In this document: positions 27,156 to 38,687 of the stretch, one piece after another
Layout: every line of letters begins with the position of its first letter
How positions within the stretch are numbered: the stretch's first letter is position 1
Origin: Zymoseptoria tritici IPO323
Lineage: Eukaryota > Ascomycota > Dothideomycetes > Mycosphaerellales > Mycosphaerellaceae
NCBI RefSeq assembly: GCF_000219625.1
Contig: NC_018207.1
Coordinates: 868,001 to 932,000, forward strand
Direction of reading: 5' to 3'
Length of the DNA: 64,000 nucleotides
Notes under the pieces: generated by a model
The model's input: the letters and a program-made list of their open reading frames with translations, nothing else
The model's database searches: none
Told to the model about the DNA's origin: nothing
Program-made: the position numbers and the translations under genes

Positions 27156-27763
27156 CGTGGGAGCTCGATCGAGGGTGTTGTTCGAGGTCTGCGCAAGAGA
27201 AGGAGATGGTGGTGTTTGCCTCTATGCTGCAGAGCCGTCGGGTCGCGGAAGGCTGATGTACGAGTGAGGTTGCTTGGGTGAGTAAAGGTAAGGCCAGATG
27301 TTTGCGAAGCTGTAGCGACGTGTCGATGGTTGCTCCTCCCCACCGCAGCGCCAAGCCCAGCATCTAGCGTGACTACAAAGTCCACACTTCGCGCCGCATC
27401 TCTCCTCTTCTTTCTTCTTCATCTACAACATTTTTGCCAGTCCGCGCTATTCTACTACTGATATATGACATTCATCGCTCGCCGTAGCGTGAGTGTCTTC
27501 GCGCTGTGCATAGAGCGATATACGACCCATGGCTGGGCGCCTGGCCTTGATTATTCCCGTCTTGGGTCCTCTGATAGGCTAGGAATCAGCAGTGGTCACA
27601 ACTATTGATTTGCACGAGTGACATTGAGGAAGAGCAGAAAGGCGATGCCAGTCCTTGCACGTGAATGATGAGAAGTCTTCTAAGTGGATTATCAGGATCG
27701 GGATGCCTCACGACTTGTGAGACTTGCGAATTTCATGATCTACATATTCGTTTCCCATACATG
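27156..27763. other. SEC23 promoter / transporter 3' region
   Basis: Intergenic. On the minus strand it holds the SEC23 upstream region and the 3' end of the amino acid transporter gene. No gene is seen. Confidence 0.5.
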
Positions 27764-29521
27764 CTAGCTGCACGTTGCCATTGCGCCTTCGCCCCTGATC
27801 ATCTTGGCTCCTGTCTGTACCAGGCTGATGGTCATCACAAAACATCCAAACGCTATGCAAGCGTACGCCGCATATGTCTCCCAAGTCCGTTTCTTCGTAA
27901 GCTTGACAAAGCATAAGGGTGGAAGGATGTAAGCCAAGGCGCAGGCGCTGGTAGCACCGACGAGCTCAAACACGATTCCGAGGTCGCATGTGACGAGCGC
28001 CATGCCCATGGCGGACACGATGAGTGAAGTGGTGAAGATCAGATGGCGATTTGGCTGGAAAGGCTCGTGCGGGAAATAGTAGAGCGTCATGACTTCCCGG
28101 CACACGAAGCACTCAAGCGGAAGTGTCGTGAGCATATTGAGGCCGAAGCAGCTATAAGAGAGTCAGCGTGAAAAATACACGGTCTCGGAGATATACTGAC
28201 AGTCGTGCTATGTTGACCATGATGTTGTTGGACGGAAAGTTATTCAGAACATTGCCCTGAGTCTTGTCGCCGAAGCAAAGATATCCGACAAGTGCCATGG
28301 TCATGCAAGCAACCATCGAGATGCCAGTCGAGTAATGCGTAACTCTGGCAAACCTATCCATTGTCGGCGTCTTGAGAGACCCGTAGATCAGAAGACTGTT
28401 GTGATGGCAGACAAAGGCGAAGGAGATGACACCAATTGCCTGGAAAACGCCGTCGTTGATGAGTAGGCTACCTTTCAGCGGCCCACGCAGTTCGGCGGGT
28501 GTCATAGGGCCCTGTGTCAAGACCGTGATTACGATTATGATCATGCTGATCAGAGCCAGAGTGCTGGCTTTTGCGAGCTGAAGCAAGTCAGTTGTGGTCA
28601 TGGTCGCGCTGAACAGATGAATGCACGTACCATAGCGATGTCTCTGTATAGAGAAAGCGGGAAAGAGATTCCCAAGACGAACAACATGATGATGGCCCTC
28701 CGATTGGTGAGTAGCCAAAGAACTGGAATCGTATGCAAAGTTGGGAACAATGCTCCAAGCACTCTCGGAATCGTGTCCCCAATAATAATACAGAAGGCAA
28801 CCATGCCTCCAAAAGCGAAGGCCCATTGGGCAACCGAAATAGCCACAAGGCCAGACTTGCCAAAGCAATGCTCCATTGTGGCCTGAAAAGAGTTCTGCCC
28901 GCTCAGCTTCGAATTTGTGACGAGAAGGCGAATGGTCCAGTCCACAGTGACGGTCAAGGCTATCAGGAGCAGGATGCCGGTCAACAGCCCTGCTTGCCTG
29001 AAGGCGTATGGTTGTCCAATGATTCCAGCTCCAATGATGCTGTTGGCCATATTCATGAACGCACTTCTCATCCCACTCTTGGGTCTCGCTAACTCCGACT
29101 CGAACTCGTCAAGATCATTGGCAACAGTGACGCTGGGAGCCTCGATTCCTGTGAGCAATGGTGCCCGTTGATATTCCGAGTTGGAGTGCTGCGACATGTA
29201 GTCCTCCTCGTCCATCCAGTCTCCACTCTGCCGCGCATTGCCATTGTGCTCCCTCAGTCGTTCCGACTCGTCCACATTGAATCTGACTCTCAATGGCGTT
29301 CTCGGGGCTCCATTCCTGTTTTGCGCGAAAGACGACTGTCTTCTCGGAGGTATTCCGGGATGCTTTGGCGGATCCTCCTTTGAATATACCACTAGATCCT
29401 CGCCGTCATCATCGGGCGATTGTTCATTCTTGTCATGCTCTTGCTGTAACAATCCTACACTGGCTTCCTGCTCTGCTTCATGGTTGTCGGAGCTCGGTAC
29501 GGTGGTGTCGTTTCTGGCCAT
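27764..29521 (-). CDS. AVT-type vacuolar amino acid transporter (SLC38/AAAP family)
   Basis: Amino acid/auxin permease family. Exons 29521-28631, 28577-28201 and 28151-27764, 551 residues; introns 53 and 49 bp with GTACGT and GTCAGT donors and consistent phases. The first 150 residues are hydrophilic and acidic (DGEDLVVYSKEDPP), then MRSAFMNMANSIIGAGIIGQPYAFRQAG opens transmembrane helix 1, with the GAGI(I/L)G.PYA hallmark of AVT/SLC38 proteins. About eleven membrane helices follow, including FAFVCHHNSLLIYGSL. In yeast, Avt proteins export or import neutral amino acids at the vacuole; which subgroup this belongs to, and the substrate, cannot be told. The long N-terminal tail is common in fungal members. 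Confidence 0.92.
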
Positions 29522-30676
29522 ATCGCAGCATTTTCGCTCCTCAAAGAGTTCAAATCTGCATGCTGATCATGCAGGAGAAGTGAACACCGTAGAACAATTC
29601 AAGTTGTGTCATGAAAGTGAAACTGTGATGAACGCGCAGCTCGTTAGATCTATTGTGGGTCCCTTTAGCCCCTGCCGGCTTTGTACATCGACATCACCTT
29701 TCCTTTGTCCTCACCACCCTCCTCCAAGAGTCTTGCGGCGGTATGAACACTCATTGACGGAGCGCTACCTCTCTACCGGCATCTTGCGCATGACATATGT
29801 GGGTTCAAGATATCCTTCCATGATGGTCCGTCGAGAGAAGTCGAGTTGGATGTTGAGGCCGCAACATACCATCGGCAGCATGACCCCAGCAACCCTACAA
29901 TATGTGCAGAACGTCTCCGGCAGCAGGTCTCGCTGCACAGGAATTGACCGCTTTGCACACAGAGGTCCTCACTACAGCTTGATGAGCCGAAGTTTTCTCG
30001 TGAAAGCTCCAACCTTCTTTCATGCGCCGCCGTTAAATCGCAAGACCATGACATTATTGTATGACGCGAACAGGAAGATCTCGTGCAGCAACGTCGTACC
30101 GGAAGGATGCTAGCAATACGACGGCAGGATTCCGAAGGATAGGACTGACGAATTCACTTGAAATAGTCTCTGCAGCGCCAAAGACGGTAAGTATATACCT
30201 TGAAGACGTCAGTCATTCCTAAACTGCAAATGATCGACGTCTGCTTCGGCAGCCGATCTTGTCCATCACTACGGGACTATACTTCTGTGCTTCGTACTTC
30301 AAGAAAGCGCCAAGAATAGAAGCACTCTGAAGCCTATATCGATTAGTGCTGTAAGGCGACCAACCTGGACGTCATCTTGGGGCAGCAAGGCGTCCTATTG
30401 AGCTACAATTGTCTCGGGAGGCATGCCGAACTACTGTAGACTGAATACGACTCCAAGTTGGCTCTCTCGCGGATGGTGTGCCGGTGACCGGAACGTTGAC
30501 GCAACCCATGCCAGGTCAATTGAGGTCAATGGCGAGGTGATCGACGCCTGTCCTGCAGAGCTGTATATATAAGGACCTGCCGCAGCTCGAGCAACATCAA
30601 ATCATCATCACAACGACCCAGCAACAACATCACACACAACAATTCTCACGCCAACAACACCTCCCACATCAGCACC
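29522..30676. other. Divergent promoter region
   Basis: Between the transporter start (-) and the secreted-protein start (+). No gene is supported; an open frame extending from 29238 to 30113 is mostly antisense to the transporter. The TATA box of the secreted-protein gene lies at its right end. Confidence 0.5.
30564..30572 (+). promoter_or_regulatory. TATA box of the secreted-protein gene
   Basis: TATATATAA lies 105-113 bp before the ATG at 30677. A CA-rich leader (30595-30676) follows, typical of a strongly transcribed fungal gene. Confidence 0.65.
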
Positions 30677-31362
30677 ATGAAGTCCACCATTGCCGGCACA
30701 GCAGCAGCCCTGCTCGCTCTCAGCAGCTCCGTTGCAGCTCAGACGACCCAGTCTGCACCTTTCAGGCTCGTAATCTCCAGCTCGGTCAAGGCCGTCGACG
30801 GCAAGGTCCTCAGCGCCTGTCATGAAGGCGCCGCGATCGAGGGTCTTTGCATCTCCGATCCTGCAGGCTCGACCTTTCAGTTCAACACCACGACCGGCCA
30901 AAGCGAGTCGAACGTCGGCACAATCACCTATAAACTCGATGCCGGAACTGTTCAACGTAAGTCTCACCTCTATACATTCACCCTCCACTACTGCCCCAGC
31001 TGCAACTTCTCCGCCCCCATCGAGACCTCTGAACTGACCCCATGTCAGCATCGTACGGCCTCACCTTCTTCTACTCGCCGTCTTCCACCTTGGCTCATGC
31101 CCAATTTGGCGGCATCGGTCAGGACCAGCAATTTGGCTTCGACAAGGACAACAAGCTCCATGTTCCGACTTACTATGACGAGTCCGTCTACCCTCCCAAA
31201 AGCCTGGGTTCGTCGAAGTCTGAGTACCACTGGTACTTTTGCAACTACAACTACGCCGGATACGGCTACCAGAGCCTGAACTGGGCCGTAGGTGACGTGA
31301 AGCCGAAGAACCCTACTTGCGCGAAGGTGGATGTTGTGAGGAGATACTCTGCGGCCTATTAG
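30677..31362 (+). CDS. Small secreted protein
   Basis: Exons 30677-30956 and 31049-31362, 197 residues; the intron (92 bp) has GTAAGT and GTCAG. Residues 1-21 form a clear signal peptide (MKSTIAGTAAALLALSSSVAA, cleavage near AQ). The mature protein has an N-glycosylation site in FNTTTG and three cysteines in the visible parts (SACHEG, GLCIS and WYFCNYN) plus one near the end (PTCAKV), enough for two disulphides. The second half is aromatic-rich (YHWYFCNYNYAGYGY). It ends SAAY. I do not recognise a catalytic family. The strong TATA box suggests high expression. It could be a cell-surface protein or a candidate effector; no function is assigned. Confidence 0.88.
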
Positions 31363-31533
31363 TAGTTCGGCATTGCAAGACGGGTGACGATGATGAGGGT
31401 AGGGTGGGATTCGTAGATAGGTCTGCGTAATGGAAGTCAATACTTCTCAGAACGCTTTGCCATGTCCGACCTATTCAGCGTTGCCGTCGATGCCACATCG
31501 TCTTATCATTGTTCAGACTTGCTTCGCACGATG

Positions 31534-31914
31534 CTACACATTTCCCTTGCTCCCCCTCAACGCCACCTCTCCACTATCAAAGAACCTCACCCTTTCCCTC
31601 TCCATCCTAACCAACGACCAACACTCTGCGTAACTCTGATCGCAATAGTAATTGTACGGAGGGCCGTGCCAACAGCGCCCTTGCGGAGGACCGGCAATGA
31701 GCTCTTCCAGACGTTCCTGTTCGGCGGCGAGGAAAGCGCGGTATTCTGGGAGACTTTCGTGGCGGATGAGGCTGGACGATTCGAGGATTTCGGGCCAGAA
31801 GAAGGGATAGGAGGGGTAGAACGTCAGGGAGCGGTCGAAGTGGGTGATGAAGATGTGGGCGTAGATGCGGAGGCGGAGCTCTGGTGGCAATTTGGTGAGG
31901 CTGAGGGGCGACAT
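31534..31914 (-). CDS. Small F-box-like protein (paralogue of 46-473)
   Basis: Single exon, 126 residues from the ATG at 31914. LTKLPPELRLRIYAHIF at the start looks like the first helices of an F-box. The middle has EYRAFLAAEQERLEELI, and the end has SLVRMERERVRFFDSGEVALRG. The same blocks occur in the frameshifted gene at 46-473, so the two are dispersed paralogues about 31 kb apart. The frame is open further upstream to 32166, but only from a non-ATG codon and into low-complexity sequence. Ends with a stop after KGNV. An F-box role in ubiquitin ligases is inferred from the LPPELR pattern only; the rest matches no family that I know. Confidence 0.7.
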   Translation of the reverse strand: MSPLSLTKLPPELRLRIYAHIFITHFDRSLTFYPSYPFFWPEILESSSLIRHESLPEYRAFLAAEQERLEELIAGPPQGRCWHGPPYNYYCDQSYAECWSLVRMERERVRFFDSGEVALRGSKGNV

Positions 31915-32129
31915 TGGAGGGAGGAGTTGGGGTGTTCCGTCTGAACTTCGGCTGGTTGAGAGCGTTGGTGTCGCGGATATCGAGCAAGGAAGGAGATCAT
32001 GATGACTTTGAAGGCAGGTCAGATCCACTGTCCGGTCGTTTGTCGACTGATCTAGCAAACTTGCAGGGATGATTGAACTAGAGCTCGCGAGCGTCGCCAT
32101 GAAAATTGCCATGAAGATGCGCGCGATTT

Positions 32130-33405
32130 CTACTTTTGAACCTTCGGCAGCATCTTGTTGAGCCAAGCCACCACGCTGCTCTTCTCTGCAGAGTCCATCC
32201 CGGAGAGCGCTCTGTCCATGACGGCGCCCCAGTGTTCGATCTCGTGGATCTTGCAGCCGATGAGACCATCAAGATCATCTTGTGAGGTCGACGAAGTACC
32301 TGAGGCCTTGTACGACAACGAAACGCCGTTCACGACGCCGTTCCGGACAGAAAGCTCTAGATTGGCATTCAGATCTTTCACCGACTCTGTTGAGATGGTG
32401 AACTGAGGCGTCTGTAAATATGTCCACTCCAGAGACTGCTGGCGTGTTAGCTTCTTGATACAGCTGTGTCACTTGCATACTACAAACCTTCAGCTCCTCG
32501 TAACCTTTACGAACGTCCTCGTTTTCCAGCCATCTCGATGAAACTGTGATAGCAGGCACAGTCTTATTGTCATTATATTGCTCCGCAAAGTGTTGCATCA
32601 TTGCGGCTCCGAATCTCCACGCCTTGAGCTTGATATTGCCGACCGGTGAGCTGACACTCTCCACCCCACGGGCAGTCATGAACGGCTTGGCTGGAGAATG
32701 CAAGTAGTCCGGGATGACGTCCAAGTTCGGGCTCGACAGCAGGCATGTCCCATGGTGCAGAGCACGACCCTTCGTGAGCTTGTATGCGGATCCAGATACC
32801 TTCAGAGGTCGTGGTGTATCGAAGTCCTTGGCCTCGTATGGAGTACTGTGTGTATCTGCTGGATCTGTGTCGGCTCCACGTTCGCCTTGATCGAGGACAA
32901 TGTCGTGGCGAGCATTCACTCGTGCCCTGTCGATTTTGCAGAGCCTCAAGGCTCGCACCACCATTTCGGCACTTTTGTCGCGTGTGAAAGTTGCAGACGG
33001 AGTGATGACCGTCCAGTTCATATTGCCTTCATCGTGAAACACAGTGCCGCCTCCACTACGACGCCGCACCAGATCGACCGCTCCCAGTCCTTTCGGCTTG
33101 GGTTTCGGCCCAGGCTTGACCTTTGGCGGAGGTCGGCGATCGCCCAAAAGTGCGAGGTTCACTTCCAGCCATGGGTTCTGGTTCCTGCCGATGACAATAC
33201 TGGGCCGGTTCGTATAGGTGAAGAGTATCGCGGAATCTGGATGGGACTTTTGCAGCAGATAGTGCTCGATAGCGAGGTTCAAGTAAGGATCCCTAGATAT
33301 CGAGGCATAGCACTGCACTGGCCATGACAGCCGCTCCAGTGGTAATTTATAAGGCCCTTTCACAAGGGGTGCAGCCTCCCTCAAGAGGGAGTGGAAGAAA
33401 ATCAT
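32130..33405 (-). CDS. AIM22: Lipoate-protein ligase A (mitochondrial)
   Basis: Attaches lipoate to the lipoyl domains of mitochondrial 2-oxoacid dehydrogenases and glycine cleavage protein H, through lipoyl-AMP. Exons 33405-32488 and 32435-32130, 407 residues; intron 52 bp (GTTTGT donor, GCAG acceptor). Family motifs: [48 protein letters not shown] (lipoate/ATP-binding loop) and [22 protein letters not shown] (catalytic lysine region). The C-terminal accessory domain follows. A Pro/Lys insert ([14 protein letters not shown]) lies between two core strands. The N-terminus could serve as a mitochondrial presequence. A three-codon upstream frame (MAP, then TGA overlapping the ATG) starts at 33413. 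The gene is divergent from SOG2. Confidence 0.93.
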
Positions 33406-33413
33406 GGAGCCAT
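33402..33413 (-). promoter_or_regulatory. Minimal upstream ORF overlapping the ligase start
   Basis: On the minus strand ATG at 33413 is followed by GCT, CCA and TGA; the TGA overlaps the ligase ATG as ATGA. Translation would need reinitiation or leaky scanning, if the transcript starts upstream. Confidence 0.5.
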
Positions 33414-33852
33414 GGGATCGTGATTGGTATGATGAAAGTATATTAGGAGGAAGAGGCGTTGTTCTCTCACAGTCTAGCCGCCTCCGCGCTTCCCCAGTTT
33501 TGAACGGGGCCTGTCAAAACTCTTTCAAAACGGGGGAGTCTTGATGGGTGAGTGTTTTGCGTGAGATCTGTCTACAATCAAACCAAACTGCAGTGTCAAG
33601 CACAAGACTTAAAAGCCGATCCTACGGGTAGTTCTACAGCAGCTTTTTCCACAATACTTTAGCAATACCTTAAGGTACTTCTTCAGAAGCATCACAAAGG
33701 TTGTGAAGAGAGGACGCTAGTGCAGACGCTAAGGCAGGTACCTCGTTGACGTTCCTTCCACACGACCCTTGAACATTCCGCCCCTTCGAACACCTCGACA
33801 ACACCCACCATTCGCTTCACCCTCACGACCGCCGCACGACGAATATGCGCAG
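33406..33852. other. Divergent promoter, lipoate ligase and SOG2
   Basis: 447 bp without a gene. A palindromic stretch with AAAACTCTTTCAAAACGGGG lies near 33512-33540. No other element is recognised. Confidence 0.5.
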
Positions 33853-36750
33853 ATGGCGCTCGTCCAGTCCACCAAACCGGTGATGAGCCTCCCCGATCTG
33901 GTCACCTTTGTCAAGAACGAACTCGATGCCGACGAAGACCGCCAGGCCAAGGCCTCCGCCGCGAGCGCCGGCGAGTTACCACGCGAGTCACAGACCGGAT
34001 CGACCGTGGACCTGAGCCACAAAAACATCAATGTGTTGCCGGTGGAGGTCATATTTCTGATCAAGGACAAGGTGGAGAGGTAACAATGGCTGTGACGGAC
34101 GGTGGACAACTCGCGCGGTGAGCTGATTGCTTACTAGGCTCGCACTTTCACACAACCCGCGCATTGCACTTCCCATTGAGATTGGTCAATGTGACCGTCT
34201 GCGTTATCTGAATCTACGGTGGAACAAGCTCAGGCAATTTCCCATGGCAGTACGGACATTTCGTTGCAGGAGAGTGAATGAGCACTGACATACGGCAGGT
34301 TTTGACGCTTTCGAAGCTGGAGATCCTGGACATCAGCAAGAACCAGATTGACGGAATACCCGAGGATATCAAGAAGATGACCAATCTCAAATACCTGGCC
34401 GTGGCACGAAATCAGATCAAGCGACTCCCACTGGCATTGGGGGAGATGAGCTTGGTGAAACTCAAGTTTGACGAAAACCCTATCGAATTCCCTCCTCCCG
34501 AAGCTCTCAAACCTTCGGCGGATCGGACAACATTCATGGTGGAGTCGGAGAAGGACAAGGACATGTGCCAGCAGGTCAAGCGGTATATGAAGACCATGAC
34601 GATGCGAGCGCGTCTTACCGCGAGCTCAGATGAAGACCTCAGGTGAGTTGCGAGAAAAGCTCATCATTATTGGACTAGCTGCTAACTCACCTCAGCAACG
34701 TCGAAGTCACCCCGCGTCCTCCGAAGAGGGGCTTGCACGGCGGTCGCTTTCCAGTGCGGCCCAGCGTCAGCGACATCGAGCACATCCACGACCTGAAATC
34801 CGAATCTCCTCCGGATCACATTCCGCCAATCCCGCAGAGATCTCATGCTCGCGGCATGTCCTCTAGCTCGCAGTTCGGCTCACGCCCAAGCATTGCCCCG
34901 CTATTTGGCATTGGCAGTGACGGTCACAGAAGTCGAAGTGAATCAGTGGCCTCCAACGCCAGCATGAGGAACAGGCGGCAAGGCTACGTGCCACGTAAGA
35001 ACACTGGTCTCGGTTCACTGAGTGAGATGTCCTCACAAATGTCGGCTCGTTCTTCGCAAGCTGCGACTCTTACGCCTCCACATTCTCGCGCCCCAAGCGT
35101 GACCTCTACCTTCAACGGCTTCTTGAACATCGGCAGTGGAGGGGAGTCCTCCGAAGCTGCCAGTCCAATCGACGGACCAGTCAACCGCAATATACTCTCA
35201 CGCAAACTCGCCAGTCTACCCGAGAGTCGTAACTCCCGGCCACCTACTCTGAACTCGATCAAGGTTGTCAAGCGGGTGCTGTTGATGCTGTTCTACCTGT
35301 ACCGACCAATAGCAGATATCGCGCAGCAAATCGGAGCGGGCTCATCGAAGCGTTCTGGTCTCGAACGCCAATTGTTCAGCGCGAATGCGAACGTGGAGGA
35401 GCTGGACCGTCTCCTGAACGGCGCCAACAGCATGATCGAAGATGGCCGAGAAATCGATCAAGCTTTCCTGACATCAATCACTCGCACAGCGATCACGGCA
35501 CTGAAGATGTACATCTTCGTGATCAAGGAGGTCAATCGAAGCCGGCACCAGATCGCCAAACGGGTTGATGCATTCCACGTCAGATGCGTCCTCAATACGT
35601 CGTATAGCACGCTCGTCGAGGCGCGCAACATCTGCCACATGCTTGGATTCCAGACCAAGACTTCGCCAAAGCGCGATACCCTGAGGCCGTCCCAGGCCTG
35701 GAGTAGTCGCACAGTAACGCCAACGCAGCCTCGATCGTCCAGTAGCAGGAGACGAGGTAACACCGTCTTGCCGATCTCCGGCAGCACCACGAATCTGCGA
35801 GGCGCGGTGCCACCAGTGCCATTGCATTCCAATGGCAGTCGAGGCAGCCGAAGCAACACCATGGTGTCTCAAAGTGGTCCGCCCGCTCGATTGAACGAAT
35901 CATACCCAGGTCTTTCACAAAGCAGGAACACATCCCGCAACAACACAATGCGCAGTGCAATGGGCAGCATGCCGGAAAGCGAAGGCGAAGACGGCGCTGA
36001 TAGAGTCTACATGAAGCTCAAGGCATGTTGCGACCTTGCCGCTCAGACGCTTCCTCCGGTCCGCGCGGAACTATTTACGAGAAAGACCAATGCCGACAAC
36101 ACCGGTCATCCGCAGTCATCGCACAGATATGCGCAAGCAGTCAACAAGTGTGACTTCATGCTGGCCACGAACAGCAAGCTCCTGTCACGTCTCAAGGTCA
36201 TGAGAGTGGGCGACCCAGCCCGCTATCAACATGAGATTCGAATGTTGACAGAGGGCTTTGCCAAGGTATGTAGCACGCTCTTCAATCCCCAGCACCAAAG
36301 AAACACTAACGTTTTCAACAGGACTGGGCGAATTTTGCTGGTGAAGTCATGGTTCTCGCCGCCCACCGCTTAGAGATCGGCAACATCAAGGCGAGCTTGA
36401 AACCGGTGCAGTCCGCGGTGAAGGAAGCCACTCGCGCTTCGACACCGCCGCAAACAGCATCTTACACTCAAGGAGGATCAACTCTCGGTCGTCCGCCTCC
36501 GACTCCAAGCTTCCACAACAACTCACTGCCGAGCCTGAACACAAGCCTGACTCCAGTGCCGGGACTTGCTACACCAGTCCCAGCGACACCACTCAGCGCG
36601 GCTCTAGGTCCCGCGGCTCAGGCTACTGTGCCGCCAGTGCAGGTTGTCAGTTCGCCGGAGTATTACCCGCAGCAGGCTCCTTCTTCGAGAAGCCGTCCTG
36701 CCGACCGTTTCGATTCGAGTCTGCCGCCCGGCGGATATTCAAGAAGATAA
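33853..36750 (+). CDS. SOG2: SOG2, leucine-rich repeat protein of the RAM pathway
   Basis: Scaffold of the RAM network (Cbk1/NDR kinase signalling), which controls polarised growth and cell separation. Exons 33853-34079, 34138-34249, 34299-34642, 34696-36265 and 36322-36750, 893 residues with all phases matching; introns 49-58 bp. Leucine-rich repeats fill residues about 50-190 (VDLSHKNINVLPVEV, LEILDISKNQIDGIPEDI, LKYLAVARNQIKRLPLAL). A Ser/Pro/Arg-rich linker follows, then the SOG2/RAM domain: VVKRVLLMLFYLYRPIADIA, ALKMYIFVIKEVNRSRHQ, YMKLKACCDLAAQTLPPVRAEL and DWANFAGEVMVLA. The C-terminal tail is Pro/Ser-rich. The ATG at 33853 is the first in frame. Confidence 0.94.
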
Positions 36751-37398
36751 TGGCGAGTTCAAAGTTAACGTTCCCCTGCACACACAATCACATTTGCTTT
36801 CAGCGCGGCGCGGCAGCAGCGGCATGGCGTTACTTTAAGGAGGGAATTGGAGCGAGTCTTTTGGTCATTGTCTTGTAACAACACGAATATTGGGGGCGAA
36901 GGAGGCGCAAAGGTCGGGCAATGGAGCATCATGAGCGTACTCTCCGTGGACATGGAGGTCCGCTAGGCATCTGGGAGGGCAACAGGCGCAAAGGTCAAGA
37001 GCAGAAGCCGTGGACAATTCACGAGCGTATCTGCGCTGGGCAATGGGTCTCACGGCGCAAGGAAATGGGAGGCAACGGGAACATGGCAGACGTTCTCGCG
37101 CTCGACCAGGATGGTCCTCAGCGCACGAAGATTCACAACGATGAAACGCAATTACGACAGCGAGAAGGTTTTTTTGACATAGCGAGCACTCGGGTTCGCG
37201 CTTGATTGTAGCAAACGACAGGGCTATAGCCATGGAGAAACATGCAACATCCGTGCTGCACAGTGCGCACCAGTTCCACCACTTCCATGTGCACATTCCT
37301 TCCATAATCCATCGATCCACCTTTCAACCATCGCTTTACTCCATGCTGCAGCCACGTCGACTCTGTTCTCCTTCGCAAGACCCAACGCAGCGATGCGC
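36751..37398. other. Intergenic between converging SOG2 and P1
   Basis: Holds the two 3' untranslated regions. No gene is seen. Confidence 0.5.
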
Positions 37399-37860
37399 TT
37401 AGTCGAAGAGACCGAAGCCCATGTCCTCGTCGGACTCCTCCTTCTCTGTGATTAAATCGTATCAGCACTCGGTCTCCGTGTCCCATGAGTATACCGAAGA
37501 ACTCACCCTCCTCCTTAGCAGCCTCAGGCGCAGCCTCGGCGGCACCACCAGCAGCGGCGGGCGCGGCACCACCAGCGGCGGGAGCGGCACCACCTCCGGA
37601 TCCGACGTTCAAGAGCAGCTCCTTGACGTCCTTGCCCTCGAGGGCCTTGGCGAAGAGAGAGGTCCAGATGGGCTCGACGTCGGCGACTTTGGCGGCGGAG
37701 ATGAGGGATTGGAGCTTGTCGGCCTGAGAAAGTATCATGTGTTAGGAATGATTTTTGCAGCGGATCCCGCAGGCTGTGGGATATTGCGTACGGTGATTTC
37801 GACACCGTCATCCGCGAGGATGAGGGCCGCGTAGGAGGAAGCGAGCTCGGAGGTCGACAT
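37399..37860 (-). CDS. RPP1: 60S acidic ribosomal stalk protein P1
   Basis: P1 forms the ribosomal stalk with P2 and P0 and recruits translation GTPases. Exons 37860-37792, 37723-37507 and 37445-37399, 110 residues, the usual size; introns 68 and 61 bp. The N-terminal dimerisation domain reads [19 protein letters not shown] and [23 protein letters not shown] Gly/Ala/Pro-rich hinge follows, then the universal acidic tail [16 protein letters not shown] split by the second intron. VEPIW identifies P1 rather than P2. The promoter lies to the right, in the region interrupted 380 bp upstream by the large transposon. Confidence 0.98.
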
Positions 37861-38231
37861 TGTGATGTTGTTTTGTGGTGTTCGATGAGATGCCAACACA
37901 ATCTTGTGGTGAAGGTCTTCTTCTCGGCGATGTGGTGATATTCGAGAAAGCGCTTCGTTAGAATTGACAGTGCTGGCATTTCGTAGATCTTGGCATTCCG
38001 TAGATCTCATGCCTCAGGCAGGAGCGAGTGGGGCATGAAGCATGCACGACTGAAGAGGAAGGCGCTTTCATCGCTCTGAAACGACATGACTGGAAGATGC
38101 ATGTGCGGATCTGGATACCTCGCATCGCTGACTGCTAGCACTCACTGCATATGCACATTCATGTCGAAGAGCAAGCAGCGTCGAAGGTGCCGTGTCGTCC
38201 ATGTCTTCAATGTGGGACAAGGCATGGCCTC
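37861..38231. other. Upstream region of P1, cut by the transposon
   Basis: 371 bp without a gene. Together with about 120 bp right of the transposon it formed an original divergent promoter of about 500 bp between P1 and the DUF2408 gene. The flank is not RIP-mutated. Confidence 0.6.
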
Positions 38232-38240
38232 GGAAGCGGG
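38232..38240 (+). repeat. 9-bp target site duplication, left
   Basis: GGAAGCGGG directly before the terminal TAGTCTCAG; identical to 55414-55422 directly after the right terminus. Confidence 0.9.
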
Positions 38241-38320
38241 TAGTCTCAGACGCTCAGACCACCTCGCGTATCAGGCCAATCAGGTGCAAGCACCTAGCCC
38301 TACTGTAGGTGGTCTGAGGG
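38241..38320 (+). repeat. Left terminus: TIR plus subterminal hairpin
   Basis: TAGTCTCAGACGC at 38241-38253. Then TCAGACCACCT (38254-38264) pairs perfectly with AGGTGGTCTGA (38307-38317). The loop holds a smaller hairpin, AGGTG/CACCT (38282-38295). GAGGGCCTAA follows, as in the MITE at 58150. Confidence 0.85.
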
Positions 38321-38687
38321 CCTAACTAGTGTTTTTTGGTAATAGAGTGTTAGCTTTATATGTAAATTATACTAACATAGAGTGTTAGCACCTGAACGCG
38401 TCTGTACGACTAACAGCGACGATAGTATTACTAGGTATGAAATCTAAAAATCCGGCTTAGTTATCTAATGCAGATTAACGTGCTCTACAACCTCCTGCTA
38501 TTTGTTTTAACCTAACGCGTTAGACGAACGAAGAGTAGGCTTTCGCGTATCTTTAGTCTAACCGACGCGTTTGTATAGCGAGACAGCAATGCCTACTCCT
38601 CCTTTAGTTTTTGTCTAATGCTAATTAAAATTTGTCTATTAGATAGCTAGCCGTCCGCTCCCTAACTTAACTAAAGCTGATTTTAGG
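38321..38687. other. Left subterminal noncoding part of the transposon
   Basis: AT-rich, RIP-like sequence before the helicase frame. It contains AAAATCCGGC near 38447, a motif also repeated in the MITE. Confidence 0.5.

Noticed and set aside
29238..30113. 291-codon open frame on the plus strand
   Set aside because: First part is antisense to the amino acid transporter; the rest has no family resemblance.
31534..32166. Longer version of the second F-box-like protein (210 residues)
   Set aside because: The extension starts at a TTG codon and is low-complexity; the ATG at 31914 begins right before the conserved part.
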